DNA of 64,000 nt from Paenibacillus sp. FJAT-26967 (GCF_001541095.1 NZ_LMXH01000003.1:62001-126000), one strand, 5' to 3'. Shown: positions 1-9,433, counted from the first letter of the stretch. Notes: generated from the sequence alone by a model not told the origin. Made by a program: numbers and translations.

Positions 1-2
1 AT

Positions 3-773
3 GATATGAAGGCGATATTCGCATCGGAGTCTCCGGAAGTCGTCATCCATCTTGCCGCTCAGATTGATGTTCAGAAATCGCTGCATGATCCCCAGTATGA
101 TGCGGCGATTAACATTCTAGGGACGATCCACTTATTGGAACTTTGCAAAACTCATCAAACCCGCAAGTTTATATACTCTTCTTCTGCTGCTGTGTATGGC
201 AATCCGAACTACCTGGCAATTGACGAACAGCACCCCATCCAGCCTTTGTCCTCCTATGGCATTTCGAAATATACGCCTGAGAAATATATCCGCATGTACG
301 CTGATTTAACGGGCCTCGATTACACCATTCTGCGCTACGCGAATGTATACGGGGCGAGGCAGATCCCTAAAGGTGAGGGCGGCGTTGTCTCCATATTCGT
401 AGACAAACTTCTTGTCGGAGAGAGTCCGGTTATTTTTGGGGACGGCCTGCAGACCCGGGATTTTATCTATGTAGGAGACGTAGCAAGAGCGAATATTGCA
501 GCCATGTATGGGGGAAGTCGGGAAGTTGTTAATATCAGCACGAATTCCCCAACGTCTGTTTCAGATTTGTACAGCATAATTGCAGATATCTATAAGACGG
601 ATTTGCGTCCGCAGCTTGCGCCGGCGAGAGAAGGCGATATTCTTCACAGTTATCTGGATAACTCCAAAGCTGCGCAGGTTCTGGGATGGAAACCGCAGAT
701 TAGTCTTCTTGAGGGTCTTAACAAGACAGTCGAGTATTACCAATCCATTCACAAGACGAAAGTACTGCTGTAA
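3..773 (+). CDS. NAD-dependent epimerase/dehydratase, GalE-like (5' end cut by window)
   Basis: Extended short-chain dehydrogenase acting on a nucleotide sugar, probably a UDP-hexose 4-epimerase. The frame is open to the left edge, so the N-terminal Rossmann GxxGxxG segment lies outside the window; an in-frame ATG at 6 is internal. Visible are HLAAQ near the start, the SSSAAVYG strand and the catalytic Y-x3-K pair (SYGISK, Tyr84/Lys88 counted from the ATG at 6), then a sugar-binding C-terminal half. It lies 32 bp before galU and reads as part of the same polysaccharide precursor operon. The exact substrate cannot be read from the sequence; a 4,6-dehydratase is less likely because no lysine-rich dehydratase signature is seen. 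Confidence 0.88.
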   Translation, partial: DMKAIFASESPEVVIHLAAQIDVQKSLHDPQYDAAINILGTIHLLELCKTHQTRKFIYSSSAAVYGNPNYLAIDEQHPIQPLSSYGISKYTPEKYIRMYADLTGLDYTILRYANVYGARQIPKGEGGVVSIFVDKLLVGESPVIFGDGLQTRDFIYVGDVARANIAAMYGGSREVVNISTNSPTSVSDLYSIIADIYKTDLRPQLAPAREGDILHSYLDNSKAAQVLGWKPQISLLEGLNKTVEYYQSIHKTKVLL

Positions 774-805
774 TCAGTTTAGAGATAGGAATTGGAGGAA
801 CCGGT

Positions 806-1705
806 ATGAAGGTGAAAAAAGCGATTATTCCCGCAGCTGGCTTAGGAACGAGATTTCTCCCGGCAACGAAGGCGCAGCCCAAAGAAATGCTCCCTATTGT
901 AGATAAGCCGACAATTCAATATATTGTGGAAGAAGCGATTGAATCTGGAATTGAAGATATTCTAATCATTAGCGGACGAGGGAAAAGAGCGATAGAGGAC
1001 CACTTCGATAAGTCTTTCGAGCTGGAAGAAACATTGGAGAACAAAGGGAAATTCGAAGAGCTGGAACGAATCAGGGATATATCTAATTTGGCTAATATTC
1101 ATTATATCCGACAAAAAGAGCCTAAGGGATTAGGCCATGCTATATACTGCGCCAAGACATTTATCGGCAATGAACCCTTTGCCGTTCTTCTGGGGGATGA
1201 TATTGTTCAATCCGCTAAACCATGCACCCGGCAATTGATGGAAGTCTATGAAGAACACCAGTCTTCTGTAGTCGGAGTCCAGTGGGTGCCTGACCAGGAT
1301 GTTCACAAATACGGAATCGTGGATGCGGGCGGGCAGACGGTACATTCTAATATTATTGCCGTACGCTCCTTAGTGGAGAAACCTGCCGTAGGAAGCGCGC
1401 CATCCAATTATGCGATCATGGGGCGGTACATCTTATGTCCTGAGATTTTCGATATTCTCGAGACCCAAGAGGAAGGTGCGGGCGGAGAAATTCAATTGAC
1501 GGATGCCATTCGCAAACTGAACGCTATTCATTCGGTGCTCGCTTATCAGTTCGATGGAGTCCGTTATGATGTCGGTGATAAATTCGGTTTTATTAAAGCA
1601 ACGATAGATTTCGCACTTCAGAGAGAAGATCTCAGACAGGAAGTCCGCAGTTATCTTCACCGAATTTTTGAGAAAGAGCTTATGGTTCAGGGAGGAATGT
1701 TATGA
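806..1705 (+). CDS. galU: UTP--glucose-1-phosphate uridylyltransferase
   Basis: Makes UDP-glucose from UTP and glucose-1-phosphate in the cytosol. The 299-residue length fits GalU/GtaB. The N-terminus carries the nucleotidyltransferase signature [19 protein letters not shown] followed by LPIVDKP. A GGAGG ribosome binding site lies just ahead of the ATG. The stop codon overlaps the start of the UDP-glucose dehydrogenase gene (ATGA), so the product UDP-glucose is directly coupled to its oxidation to UDP-glucuronate. A second housekeeping galU elsewhere in the genome is possible, as is common in strains with exopolysaccharide loci. Confidence 0.95.
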   Translation: MKVKKAIIPAAGLGTRFLPATKAQPKEMLPIVDKPTIQYIVEEAIESGIEDILIISGRGKRAIEDHFDKSFELEETLENKGKFEELERIRDISNLANIHYIRQKEPKGLGHAIYCAKTFIGNEPFAVLLGDDIVQSAKPCTRQLMEVYEEHQSSVVGVQWVPDQDVHKYGIVDAGGQTVHSNIIAVRSLVEKPAVGSAPSNYAIMGRYILCPEIFDILETQEEGAGGEIQLTDAIRKLNAIHSVLAYQFDGVRYDVGDKFGFIKATIDFALQREDLRQEVRSYLHRIFEKELMVQGGML

Positions 1706-3039
1706 ATAAGATCGGTGTGATCGGGACTGGATATGTCGGTTTAGTTTCGGGAACATGTTTCGCGGAAGTAGGGCATAGGGTTGTCTGCTGTGACATTGAT
1801 GAGTCCAAAATAAACCGCTTGCAGCAATTCAATATTCCAATCTTTGAGCCTGGATTAGAGGAGCTGGTGAAGAAGAATGCCGGAGAGGGCAGACTTTCCT
1901 TCTCATCTGATATTGCCGGCGTCATTAAGGACTCGGCTATTATCTTTATAGCAGTCGGCACCCCGATGTCAGCCAGCGGCGAAGCGGATCTCAGTTATGT
2001 AAAAGAAGCGGCAAGAATGATAGGCCGCAATATGAATACACATAAGATCATCGTGACCAAAAGTACCGTCCCGGTCGGAACCGGCCGTCTTCTGGAATCC
2101 TTAATCCGTGACAATCTGCCTGACTCCTCGCAGACTTTCGACGTTGTCTCCAATCCCGAATTTCTAAGAGAAGGATCCGCTATTCATGATTGCATGAATA
2201 TGGAGAGAGCTGTAATAGGAGCCAGCAATGCTCAAGCAGCCGACACCGTTGCAGAGCTTCATGCACCATTTGAAACGACTATTTTTAAGACCAGCCTTGA
2301 GAGTGCGGAGATGATTAAATATGCAGCTAATACTTTTCTGGCTACGAAAATTTCCTTCATCAATGCGATCGCCAATATTTGCGGCAAAGTGGGGGCCGAT
2401 GTAACAGAAGTAGCCGCAGGTATGGGCCTGGACAGCCGGATAGGCAATAAGTTTCTGCAGGCTGGCATCGGGTACGGAGGCTCTTGTTTTCCCAAAGACA
2501 CTTATGCTCTTAAACATATTGCGGAGGAAGCCGGGTACTCCTTTAAATTACTGGAAGCCGTGATTGAGACGAATGAAAATCAGCGGCTCTTAATTATGGA
2601 TGCACTGATTCAGTCACTGGGCAGCTTGCAGGGGAAGAAAATAGCTGTGTTGGGACTTTCATTCAAGCCCAATACCGATGACGTGCGGGACTCTCCTTCA
2701 CTCAGCCTGATTCCAAGGATGCTGGAGATGGGCGCAGACGTGTGCGCCTATGACCCTATCGCAATCAGGGAAGCGGGCAAATATTTGCCTGACGAAGTGG
2801 GCTATGCTCATGAACTTTACGAATGCGTAACGGATTGCGACGCTTGCGTCATTCTAACGGAATGGAGTGAGGTAGTGAATATGGATCTGGAGCGCGTACA
2901 CCGCCTTCTCCGAAGCCCGGTCATAATTGATGGCCGCAATTGCTTCGAGCTGGATGTCATGCGGGCGCATCAATTTGAGTATCACTCGGTTGGACGGCAA
3001 GCGATCAGGACGGCGGTACCTGCGGCTGTTACTGTATAA
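1702..3039 (+). CDS. ugd: UDP-glucose 6-dehydrogenase
   Basis: NAD-dependent four-electron oxidation of UDP-glucose to UDP-glucuronate for acidic polysaccharide or teichuronic-type polymers. The 445 residues show the N-terminal Rossmann motif [10 protein letters not shown], the central helical domain and the catalytic cysteine in [10 protein letters not shown] (Cys262). The C-terminal UDP-binding domain carries [17 protein letters not shown]. It overlaps galU by 4 bp, implying translational coupling. Family members in B. subtilis are TuaD/YtcA; the exact polymer cannot be assigned from this window. Confidence 0.95.
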   Translation: MNKIGVIGTGYVGLVSGTCFAEVGHRVVCCDIDESKINRLQQFNIPIFEPGLEELVKKNAGEGRLSFSSDIAGVIKDSAIIFIAVGTPMSASGEADLSYVKEAARMIGRNMNTHKIIVTKSTVPVGTGRLLESLIRDNLPDSSQTFDVVSNPEFLREGSAIHDCMNMERAVIGASNAQAADTVAELHAPFETTIFKTSLESAEMIKYAANTFLATKISFINAIANICGKVGADVTEVAAGMGLDSRIGNKFLQAGIGYGGSCFPKDTYALKHIAEEAGYSFKLLEAVIETNENQRLLIMDALIQSLGSLQGKKIAVLGLSFKPNTDDVRDSPSLSLIPRMLEMGADVCAYDPIAIREAGKYLPDEVGYAHELYECVTDCDACVILTEWSEVVNMDLERVHRLLRSPVIIDGRNCFELDVMRAHQFEYHSVGRQAIRTAVPAAVTV

Positions 3040-3092
3040 AATCCCTGTTTCTATATCGGAAGGGAAATCCAATAACAATAAGTGGTGAAACC

Positions 3093-3710
3093 ATGGTGAA
3101 AAGAAGTTTTGATTTGATCGTATCCATAACAGGGCTTCTTCTGCTCCTTCCTTTTATTCTTCTATTGGCATTACTGATCCGTACGAAGCTGGGGAGTCCG
3201 GTCCTTTTTAAGCAGCAGCGACCCGGACTGCATGGAGAACCCTTTTATGTATACAAATTTAGGACTATGAATAATGAGAAAGATGAGAACGGTGTTCTGC
3301 TGCCGGATCATATCAGGCTCACTGCATTTGGCAAGGTGCTTAGAAAATTAAGTTTGGATGAACTGCCCCAGCTGGCTAATGTTCTAAAAGGAGATCTGAG
3401 CCTGGTAGGTCCCCGTCCGCTTCTGATGGATTATTTAAATCGCTATACACCTGAACAGGCAAGAAGACATAGTGTGAAACCCGGTATTACGGGCTGGGCT
3501 CAAGTGAATGGAAGAAACGCGATTACATGGGAGCAGAAGTTTGAACTTGACGTATGGTATGTGGACCATCAATCGTTCTGGCTTGATATGAGAATTTTGC
3601 TGCTAACGTTCAAGAAAGTATTCAAGTCGGAAGGAATAAGCCAAGCGGGTCATGTAACGATGCCTGCGTTTATGGGGATGGATGATAAAGGGAGTAACGC
3701 TCCGTTATGA
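3093..3710 (+). CDS. Monotopic phosphoglycosyl transferase, PglC/EpsL-like
   Basis: Transfers a sugar-1-phosphate from a UDP-sugar to undecaprenyl phosphate, the first membrane step of glycan assembly. Only 205 residues long, so it is the minimal PglC-type catalytic domain without the extra transmembrane bundle of WbaP/WcaJ. One re-entrant hydrophobic helix (residues about 8-30) precedes the KQQRPG and YKFRTM motifs; the catalytic Asp-Glu pair is in LSLDELPQL and the family PRPLL and WAQVNGRN motifs follow. The next two genes encode PglD- and PglE-like enzymes, so the donor is probably UDP-diacetylbacillosamine or a related diamino sugar (inference). Confidence 0.9.
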   Translation: MVKRSFDLIVSITGLLLLLPFILLLALLIRTKLGSPVLFKQQRPGLHGEPFYVYKFRTMNNEKDENGVLLPDHIRLTAFGKVLRKLSLDELPQLANVLKGDLSLVGPRPLLMDYLNRYTPEQARRHSVKPGITGWAQVNGRNAITWEQKFELDVWYVDHQSFWLDMRILLLTFKKVFKSEGISQAGHVTMPAFMGMDDKGSNAPL

Positions 3711-4378
3711 AGGATCTTATTATCGTTGGTGCGGGAGGACAGGGGCGGGAAACCGTCCAGTTGGTCCGCGACATCAACCGAAATGCTAGCGAGTGGAACC
3801 TGCTCGGATTTTTGGATGACCGGGAGGAACTTCTAGATACACAGGTGATCGGATTACCTGTCTTGGGAGATTTGAATAAGCTGGCCGAGTCGCCTTACAA
3901 TCAAGCTTATTTCATATGTGCAGTGGGAGACTCCCTGGTAAGACGGAAAATAATCGGAAGGATGAAGGAAATAGATCCGTATTGCGCTTTTGCAACATTA
4001 ATTCATCCTACGGCGGTGATCGGGGATCGAATACATATTGGTGAAGGAACTGTAATCTGTGCTCAATGTGTAGTCACTACGAATGTTACCATTGCCGAGC
4101 ATGTGCTTGTTAATTATTGTTCCAGTGTAGGTCATGATTCTGCTTTGGAGGAAGGTGTTACCCTGCTTCCCGGATCCAGAATATCAGGAGGCGCTACACT
4201 TGGGCAATCTTGCAGTATTGGTTCAGGTGCTGTTGTTCTGCCCGGTATTGATATTGGTTATGCCGCCATTATTGGTGCAGGTGCTGTTGTCAATAAATCT
4301 ATTCCTTCTTGGAGTACAGCAGTGGGTGTCCCGGCACAAGTTATCAAATCCCATAATAAGAACTGGCAGGTGCTGTGA
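3707..4378 (+). CDS. Sugar O/N-acetyltransferase, PglD/NeuD family
   Basis: Left-handed beta-helix acetyltransferase, predicted to N-acetylate a UDP-4-amino-sugar using acetyl-CoA. The N-terminal part (residues 1-80) is the PglD-N Rossmann-like domain, beginning DLIIVGAGGQGRETVQL. The C-terminal half shows hexapeptide repeats (IGDRIHIGEGTVI, IGAGAVVNKSI) and ends with the usual VGVPAQVI. It overlaps the phosphoglycosyl transferase by 4 bp and its stop overlaps the next start. B. subtilis EpsM is the nearest functional comparison. The acceptor sugar is inferred only from context. Confidence 0.88.
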   Translation: MKDLIIVGAGGQGRETVQLVRDINRNASEWNLLGFLDDREELLDTQVIGLPVLGDLNKLAESPYNQAYFICAVGDSLVRRKIIGRMKEIDPYCAFATLIHPTAVIGDRIHIGEGTVICAQCVVTTNVTIAEHVLVNYCSSVGHDSALEEGVTLLPGSRISGGATLGQSCSIGSGAVVLPGIDIGYAAIIGAGAVVNKSIPSWSTAVGVPAQVIKSHNKNWQVL

Positions 4379-5529
4379 ATATGAGTCGTGTTTATTTATC
4401 GCCTCCGCATATCGGAGAAAAGGAACAAGAATACGTACGTGAAGCCTTTTCTTCGAACTGGATTGCTCCTCTTGGTCCGCACGTGGATGCCTTTGAACAA
4501 GAAATCGCCGCTTATGTTGGAACAGCCGGAGCCGCTGCTTTGAGTTCAGGAACAGCGGCTTTGCATCTTGCTCTTAAATTAGTCGGCGTCAGTCGTGGCG
4601 ATATCGTCTTTTGTTCGTCACTTACTTTTGTAGCAAGTGCCAATCCCATCCTCTATGAGGGCGCCGTTCCCGTGTTTATCGATTCCGAGCCGGATAGCTG
4701 GAATATGTCCCCTCTGGCACTGGAACGTGCATTCTTACAGGCGGAGAAGAACGGGAAATTGCCTAAAGCCGTTGTCGTTGTAAATTTGTATGGACAGAGT
4801 TCGGATTATGATGCTATTCTCGCACTTTGCGACAGCTATCAGGTGCCCGTTATTGAAGATGCGGCGGAATCGTTAGGAGCTACATACAAAGGTAAAGCAA
4901 GCGGAACGCTGGGTAAGTTCGGCATCTTCTCTTTTAACGGAAACAAAATCATTACCACCTCCGGCGGAGGCATGCTCGTATCCGATGATGTGGAAGCTTT
5001 GGAGAAAGCGCGTTTTTGGGCGACCCAGGCCAGGGATCAAGCTCCGCATTACCAGCACAGTGAAACAGGATATAATTATAGGCTTAGTAATATACTGGCA
5101 GGTGTGGGCCGTGGACAATTGCAGGTTTTGGAGGATAGGGTGAATGCCCGCAGACAAGTTTTTGAGAGATATAACAAAGCGCTGGGTGAAATCGAGGGAA
5201 TCCGTTTTATGCCGGAGGCTGAGTACGGAAGATCGACCCGCTGGCTGACCACTTTGACAGTCGATCCGGACATCACTGGGGTGAGCGCATCCGAGATCTT
5301 GAATAAACTTACCTCTGACAGCATTGAAGCGAGGCCGGTTTGGAAACCGCTGCATCTTCAGCCTCTCTTTCAAGAGAGTACTTACTACCCTCACCTTGAA
5401 GGAAATAGTGTGTCCGAACGCTTATTCCATACGGGAATCTGCATACCTTCCGGCTCCAGCCTATCTGAGTCGGATCAGAATCGCGTCATTGATCACATTT
5501 TATCGGTTGTAAAATATGCCGTTCGTTAA
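4375..5529 (+). CDS. PLP-dependent sugar aminotransferase, PglE/EpsN-like (DegT family)
   Basis: DegT/DnrJ/EryC1/StrS-family enzyme that would aminate a UDP-4-keto-6-deoxy sugar. About 384 residues. The PLP lysine is in FNGNKIITTSGGG (Lys191 from the GTG at 4375), and the phosphate-binding ALSSGTAALHLAL segment and EDAAESLGA (cofactor aspartate) are in place. GTG at 4375 overlaps the upstream stop (GTGA); an ATG two codons later at 4381 is better spaced from the AGGTGC ribosome binding site, so either may be used. With the two preceding genes it forms a PglC-PglD-PglE set; the partner 4,6-dehydratase is not in the window and may lie upstream. Confidence 0.9.
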   Translation: MNMSRVYLSPPHIGEKEQEYVREAFSSNWIAPLGPHVDAFEQEIAAYVGTAGAAALSSGTAALHLALKLVGVSRGDIVFCSSLTFVASANPILYEGAVPVFIDSEPDSWNMSPLALERAFLQAEKNGKLPKAVVVVNLYGQSSDYDAILALCDSYQVPVIEDAAESLGATYKGKASGTLGKFGIFSFNGNKIITTSGGGMLVSDDVEALEKARFWATQARDQAPHYQHSETGYNYRLSNILAGVGRGQLQVLEDRVNARRQVFERYNKALGEIEGIRFMPEAEYGRSTRWLTTLTVDPDITGVSASEILNKLTSDSIEARPVWKPLHLQPLFQESTYYPHLEGNSVSERLFHTGICIPSGSSLSESDQNRVIDHILSVVKYAVR

Positions 5530-5567
5530 TTGGCTGTATGGATGGTATACCCGGGGTGAATGAACGT

Positions 5568-5747
5568 ATGACTTCAGAAAATGAAAGAATGTACCTCATT
5601 TGGGAACTGGAACAATTTATCCAAAAGGTAGAGGAGACGCATGAACCAGCAGAGACTCTTCAGCCTTTCGTGGATGATATCAAAAATATAATGATTAAAC
5701 ATGTGAAAGTGGCCGGCAGCATCAATTTGTACCCTGTCGACAGATAG
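5568..5747 (+). CDS. Small acidic protein of unknown function
   Basis: I do not recognise this 59-residue protein. It is helical and charged (ENERMYLIWELEQFIQKVEE), with no signal peptide or cysteines. ATG at 5568 is preferred over an upstream in-frame ATG at 5538 because GGGGTG lies 10 bp before it. It follows the aminotransferase by 38 bp and is closed by a strong terminator, so it is the last gene of the polysaccharide operon transcript. It could be an unrelated small regulator or a by-product of read-through. Confidence 0.55.
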   Translation: MTSENERMYLIWELEQFIQKVEETHEPAETLQPFVDDIKNIMIKHVKVAGSINLYPVDR

Positions 5748-5762
5748 CAATGCGTGGTTCTA

Positions 5763-5799
5763 TCCCCTAAGGACATTATTGTTCTTAGGGGATTTTTTT
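5763..5799 (+). terminator. Rho-independent terminator of the polysaccharide operon
   Basis: A 9-bp perfect stem (TCCCCTAAG with CTTAGGGGA) and a 12-nt loop, followed directly by seven T residues. Confidence 0.92.
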
Positions 5800-5899
5800 G
5801 TTTTTTTATCTAAATTCCCCTTAAAGCGAAATGTATGTAACATTTTTCTATATGTATATTTTATAAAAAATTAAAATGCAAAAAACATAGATTTCCCTC

Positions 5900-5928
5900 T
5901 TGATTTGTTACATATTGTATCTTATAAT
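5900..5928 (+). promoter_or_regulatory. Sigma-A promoter for the small protein at 5995
   Basis: TTGATT, a 17-bp spacer and a consensus TATAAT, in an AT-rich stretch. The predicted transcript start near 5935 leaves a leader of about 60 nt before the ATG at 5995. Confidence 0.8.
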
Positions 5929-5994
5929 AATTTACAATACAGAATGTAACAAGTTGCGACAATAAGCATCAAATGAAGAGGGTGTAGAACGCGC

Positions 5995-6213
5995 ATGAAA
6001 TCTTTGGATCTGGTCTATTGTATTCACTGTGGATCAATCGTTTCGCGGACACAGGCGGATAAAATTTTTAAAACCGGTTTTTACCGGGTGTCCATCCCGC
6101 TCGCAAGCTGCAAAAGCTGTGTGACTCCGATCTCAAATTCGTATGCCGGCGGCACTTCACAGCCTAATAGCCGTGCGGGGGATTATGCGGCGCCGCTTCC
6201 GTTAATGGCCTGA
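5995..6213 (+). CDS. Small protein with two CxxC pairs, possible zinc ribbon
   Basis: 72 residues, not recognised as a named family. Two cysteine pairs (CIHC at residues 9-12 and CKSC at 39-42), about 27 residues apart, suggest a small zinc ribbon; the remaining tail is Ser/Gly/Pro rich and likely disordered. A GAGGG ribosome binding site and a near-consensus sigma-A promoter precede it, so it is probably expressed as a single gene, with a terminator about 200 bp downstream. Zinc binding is inferred from spacing only. Confidence 0.6.
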   Translation: MKSLDLVYCIHCGSIVSRTQADKIFKTGFYRVSIPLASCKSCVTPISNSYAGGTSQPNSRAGDYAAPLPLMA

Positions 6214-6264
6214 GTAGCTGCCGTGTAACGAGTGCCGTGTTGGTTAAACAAGAGGAGAGATAGC

Positions 6265-6372
6265 ATATCGCTGGACGGCGACCAAGCAGCGCCGTGGCGG
6301 CGCTCGGTTGCAAGCCTGCTTTATTTGATGCTGAGTGTTACCTTGTTAACGGTAGGATTGTGGTCGCTTTAA
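6265..6372 (+). CDS. Candidate 35-residue single-pass membrane peptide, non-standard start
   Basis: An open frame encodes a short charged head (SLDGDQAAPWRRS) and one hydrophobic helix (SLLYLMLSVTLLTVGLW), ending at a stop at 6370. An AGAGGAGAG ribosome binding site sits at 6251-6259, but the codon at normal spacing is ATA (6265), not ATG, GTG or TTG; the only standard start in frame is GTG at 6232, without a ribosome binding site. It lies between the CxxC gene and a strong terminator, so it would be on the same transcript. The hydrophobic pattern argues for it, the missing start codon against it. Confidence 0.25.
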   Translation: MSLDGDQAAPWRRSVASLLYLMLSVTLLTVGLWSL

Positions 6373-6407
6373 TAGAATTGAGCGCTCCCAGACGTTCATC
6401 TTAGCAC

Positions 6408-6448
6408 AAAAAACCGCTCCAGCCCCGAAGAGGGCCGAGCGGTTTTTT
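6408..6448. terminator. Bidirectional rho-independent terminator
   Basis: AAAAAACCGCTC pairs with GAGCGGTTTTTT (12 bp) around a 17-nt GC-rich loop. A-tract and T-tract flank the stem, so it can serve the rightward small genes and the leftward gene ending at 6551. Confidence 0.9.
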
Positions 6449-6550
6449 GTCGCGGGAGCCACCGCTATTCATGGCGGGGTAATCAACCTGGTGTTAATTA
6501 TCTCAGCTTGTAAGGGCGCCCCTATTATATAGAAGAAATAAGTCTGCGCA

Positions 6551-6985
6551 TCAGGTGTTAAAGAGGTGTTTGTAGGGCGCATAATCGATCTTTTCTTTCT
6601 CCAGAAAAACCATCAGGCTGCGGTAATCCCTCTTCGGAGTCGCAATGATGTAGCCTTTGATGCAGTGATCCCGGGTAACCTCGACTGCCTTCTCCTCAAG
6701 AGCCACCTCAGCGATCTTGGCTGCGATCGAATGCTTGGCAATATCACGGAAGGGTCCGGGTACGGGAGAAACTAATTTGTTGAGAAAAGCCTTGGATTCA
6801 TCCGTCCACATGTGACGGGACTTCTCGACATAATAATTCTGCCAGTCGAGTTTCGATTTTCCATCTGCTTTGGGAAGAACTTTGAGGAATTTACGGAACA
6901 TAAAAAATCCGCCGATCGCCATCATACCGAGCAGCACGAAGGGCCATATGCTAATAAACCACATAAACAAAGAATTGTTGTTCAT
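6551..6985 (-). CDS. DUF2621 family membrane-anchored protein (YneK-like)
   Basis: 144 residues. An N-terminal transmembrane helix (residues about 5-28, WFISIWPFVLLGMMAIGGFFMF) is followed by FRKFLKVLPKADGKSKLDW and a cytosolic helical domain with SPVPGPFRD and GYIIATPKRDY, the landmarks of DUF2621 as in B. subtilis YneK. The function is unknown. It is a single leftward gene between two rightward ones. There are no catalytic residues that I can recognise. Confidence 0.8.
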   Translation of the reverse strand: MNNNSLFMWFISIWPFVLLGMMAIGGFFMFRKFLKVLPKADGKSKLDWQNYYVEKSRHMWTDESKAFLNKLVSPVPGPFRDIAKHSIAAKIAEVALEEKAVEVTRDHCIKGYIIATPKRDYRSLMVFLEKEKIDYAPYKHLFNT

Positions 6986-7145
6986 GGAAAAAGTTCACCT
7001 CTACACGATTATATCCGTGGGCAGCAAGTTTATACTTGTCTAGGCCGCTTCAACAGATACTTGAAATTATACCTTATTTCTGGCTTTCTTGCGATATTGC
7101 CTGTAAAATAGGGTGAAAAGAATTTACAAAGCAAGGAGCCTTATT

Positions 7146-8273
7146 ATGATAAAAATCGGTTCACACGTTTCGTTTTCCGACAAAGGATTACTAAACGCGG
7201 CCCAGGAAGCCGTATCTTACGGCTCCGGCACGTTTATGATTTATACAGGAGCACCTCAGAATACACGCCGGAAGCCTATTGAGACCCAGTTTGTCGAAGA
7301 GGGACAAGCTCTGATGCAGGAGCATGGAATCGGCGAGATCGTTGTGCATGCCCCTTATATTATTAATCTGGGCTCTTACAAAGACAACACGTACGAGCTC
7401 GCCGTTCAATTTCTTCAGGACGAAATCCGCCGCACCGACTATCTGGGCGTCAAGAATATCGTCCTGCACCCGGGCGCATTCACGGATAAAGATGCCGAAT
7501 ACGGACTTGCCCGCATTTCAGAGGGACTGAATGAAGTACTTGAAGGAATCAAGGACACGAAGGTTCATATTGCGCTTGAGACGATGGCCGGCAAAGGCAC
7601 CGAGATGGGCCGCAGCTTCGAGGAAATCGCGCAGATCATCGACAAGGTCGATAATAACGGCCGCCTGACCGTATGTCTTGATACCTGCCATATTCATGAC
7701 GCAGGCTATGACATCGTCAATGACCTGGACGGCGTGCTGGATCAATTCGACCGTACCGTAGGACTTGAGCGCATCGGCGTCGTTCACCTTAACGACAGCA
7801 AGAACCGCCGCGGCGCTTCCAAAGACCGGCACGCTCCGGTAGGAGCGGGCTGGATTGGCTTTGAAGCGATGAACCGCGTGGTCCATCACGAGAAGCTGCG
7901 TCATCTGCCGCTGATTCTCGAGACGCCTTGGATCGGCAAAGACGCCAAGACACAGCGTCCGATGTACGAGATCGAGATCGCGATGCTGAGCGGGACCGTG
8001 CTGAGCCGTTTCGGCGAATCGTTCGGCGAGGACCTGGAGCGCCTGACTTTCTTTTTCGACCAGAAGGAAGTGGACCCGCGGGAGTTTGTCCTGTCCACAT
8101 GGGCTTTGCTCAAAGACGATGCCAAGGCCAAAAAAGCGGACGGCCGAGAGCCGATGGAACGCCTCTACGATATGATCGCCGAAGAGCGTCTCTTCCCGGA
8201 ACTGACCGAAGAGCAGATCAATCACCGCCTGATCGCGTGGCTTGCCGGTAAAGAATTGCTTAAATCTTTGTAA
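7146..8273 (+). CDS. nfo: Endonuclease IV (AP endonuclease) with C-terminal extension
   Basis: Cleaves DNA 5' of abasic sites in base excision repair using a trinuclear zinc site in a TIM barrel. The sequence follows B. subtilis YqfS closely: [68 protein letters not shown] and [16 protein letters not shown] carry the metal ligands. ATG at 7146 is chosen because AAGGAG lies 10 bp upstream; an earlier ATG at 7113 has none. At 375 residues it is about 80 longer than the usual 280-300; the extra helical tail begins after the barrel motif MYEIEIAML. Confidence 0.93.
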   Translation: MIKIGSHVSFSDKGLLNAAQEAVSYGSGTFMIYTGAPQNTRRKPIETQFVEEGQALMQEHGIGEIVVHAPYIINLGSYKDNTYELAVQFLQDEIRRTDYLGVKNIVLHPGAFTDKDAEYGLARISEGLNEVLEGIKDTKVHIALETMAGKGTEMGRSFEEIAQIIDKVDNNGRLTVCLDTCHIHDAGYDIVNDLDGVLDQFDRTVGLERIGVVHLNDSKNRRGASKDRHAPVGAGWIGFEAMNRVVHHEKLRHLPLILETPWIGKDAKTQRPMYEIEIAMLSGTVLSRFGESFGEDLERLTFFFDQKEVDPREFVLSTWALLKDDAKAKKADGREPMERLYDMIAEERLFPELTEEQINHRLIAWLAGKELLKSL

Positions 8274-8337
8274 GTCCAGAATCAGGCCCCCCGTCTGATG
8301 AACAATCAAGCATAGGAATAAAGGAGCTTACGTAATT

Positions 8338-9228
8338 ATGGTTGATATAAAAGCATCCGGCGCGTCCGGTAATCATAACCGAGGCAGAATGCTGATTTCC
8401 TGCCCGGACCGGCCGGGAATTGTCGCGGCGGTATCCAAATTTCTGTCCGGGTATGGCGCTAATATCGTGCAATCGGACCAGTACACAATGGACCCGGAAG
8501 GCGGGATGTTTTTTATCCGCATCGCGTTCGATTTAACGGACCTGGAGAATCGCCAGGAGAAGCTGCAGCAGGATTTTGCAGAAGTCGCGGCTGAATTCTC
8601 CATGGAGTGGAGCCTGTCGCTGGCCAGCCGCAGAAAACGCCTCGCCATCTTCGTATCCAAGGAAGATCACTGCCTGCTGGAGCTGCTCTGGCACTGGCGC
8701 GCCGGCGACCTGGATGCGGATATTGCCATGGTCATCAGCAATCACCCGGATATGGAGTCGCTCGTAGAATCCTTCGGCATTCCGTATTATCATATACCGG
8801 TAACCGCGGATACCAAGGCGGAAGTGGAGAAGCGTCACCTGGAGCTGATGAAGGATAAGGTGGACCTCGTTATTCTGGCGAGATACATGCAGATCATACC
8901 TCCGTCCTTTATTGAGCGGTATCATAACCGGATTATTAATATCCATCATTCTTTCTTGCCTGCTTTCGTGGGCGCCAAACCTTATGCCCAGGCGCAAAAC
9001 CGCGGCGTGAAGCTCATTGGAGCGACGGCTCATTACGTAACGGAAGAGCTGGATGGCGGTCCTATCATCGAGCAGGATGTTCAGCGCGTGAGTCATCGCG
9101 ATAATGTCGATGATCTCAAACGCATTGGCCGTCATATTGAGCGTACGGTGCTGGCGCGTGCGGTTTCCCTGCATACCGAAGACCGTATTCTCGTTCATCA
9201 GAACAAGACCGTCGTTTTCAGCAAATAA
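8338..9228 (+). CDS. purU: Formyltetrahydrofolate deformylase
   Basis: Hydrolyses 10-formyl-THF to formate and THF, balancing the one-carbon pool. 296 residues: an N-terminal ACT domain (residues 15-90, MLISCPDRPGIVAAVSKFL) and a C-terminal formyltransferase-like domain. Catalytic residues are visible as Asn-His-Asp in RIINIHHSFLPAF, with LDGGPIIEQD downstream. An AAGGAG ribosome binding site sits upstream with slightly long spacing. A terminator follows, so it appears to be the end of a short transcript after nfo; the two are not functionally linked. Confidence 0.94.
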   Translation: MVDIKASGASGNHNRGRMLISCPDRPGIVAAVSKFLSGYGANIVQSDQYTMDPEGGMFFIRIAFDLTDLENRQEKLQQDFAEVAAEFSMEWSLSLASRRKRLAIFVSKEDHCLLELLWHWRAGDLDADIAMVISNHPDMESLVESFGIPYYHIPVTADTKAEVEKRHLELMKDKVDLVILARYMQIIPPSFIERYHNRIINIHHSFLPAFVGAKPYAQAQNRGVKLIGATAHYVTEELDGGPIIEQDVQRVSHRDNVDDLKRIGRHIERTVLARAVSLHTEDRILVHQNKTVVFSK

Positions 9229-9244
9229 TTATATTTCGGCTCAA

Positions 9245-9287
9245 ACAAGCACGCCCTCATCGGAAGATGGGGCGTGTTTGTCTTTTT
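9245..9287 (+). terminator. Rho-independent terminator after purU
   Basis: ACAAGCACGCCC pairs with GGGCGTGTTTGT (one G-T pair), a 13-nt loop, then a TCTTTTT tail. Confidence 0.88.
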
Positions 9288-9330
9288 AGGACCTGTTTGA
9301 CTGGCTGTCCGCAGGTTTTAAGGACACACG

Positions 9331-9378
9331 GACACCAAGACCCAGGTGAGTTATACCTGACCTGAGTCTTTGGGTGTC
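9331..9378. repeat. Imperfect inverted repeat in the purU downstream spacer
   Basis: GACACCAAGACCCAGGT and a near-complement ending GGGTGTC form a long imperfect hairpin. No T-tract follows on either strand, so a role as terminator is doubtful; it may be a decayed one serving the leftward gene that ends at 9434. Confidence 0.45.
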
Positions 9379-9433
9379 TAAATCCGTGGGCAGTCACTGC
9401 CGGCCGAATCTGCCTCCACGATTATTCAAGGGT

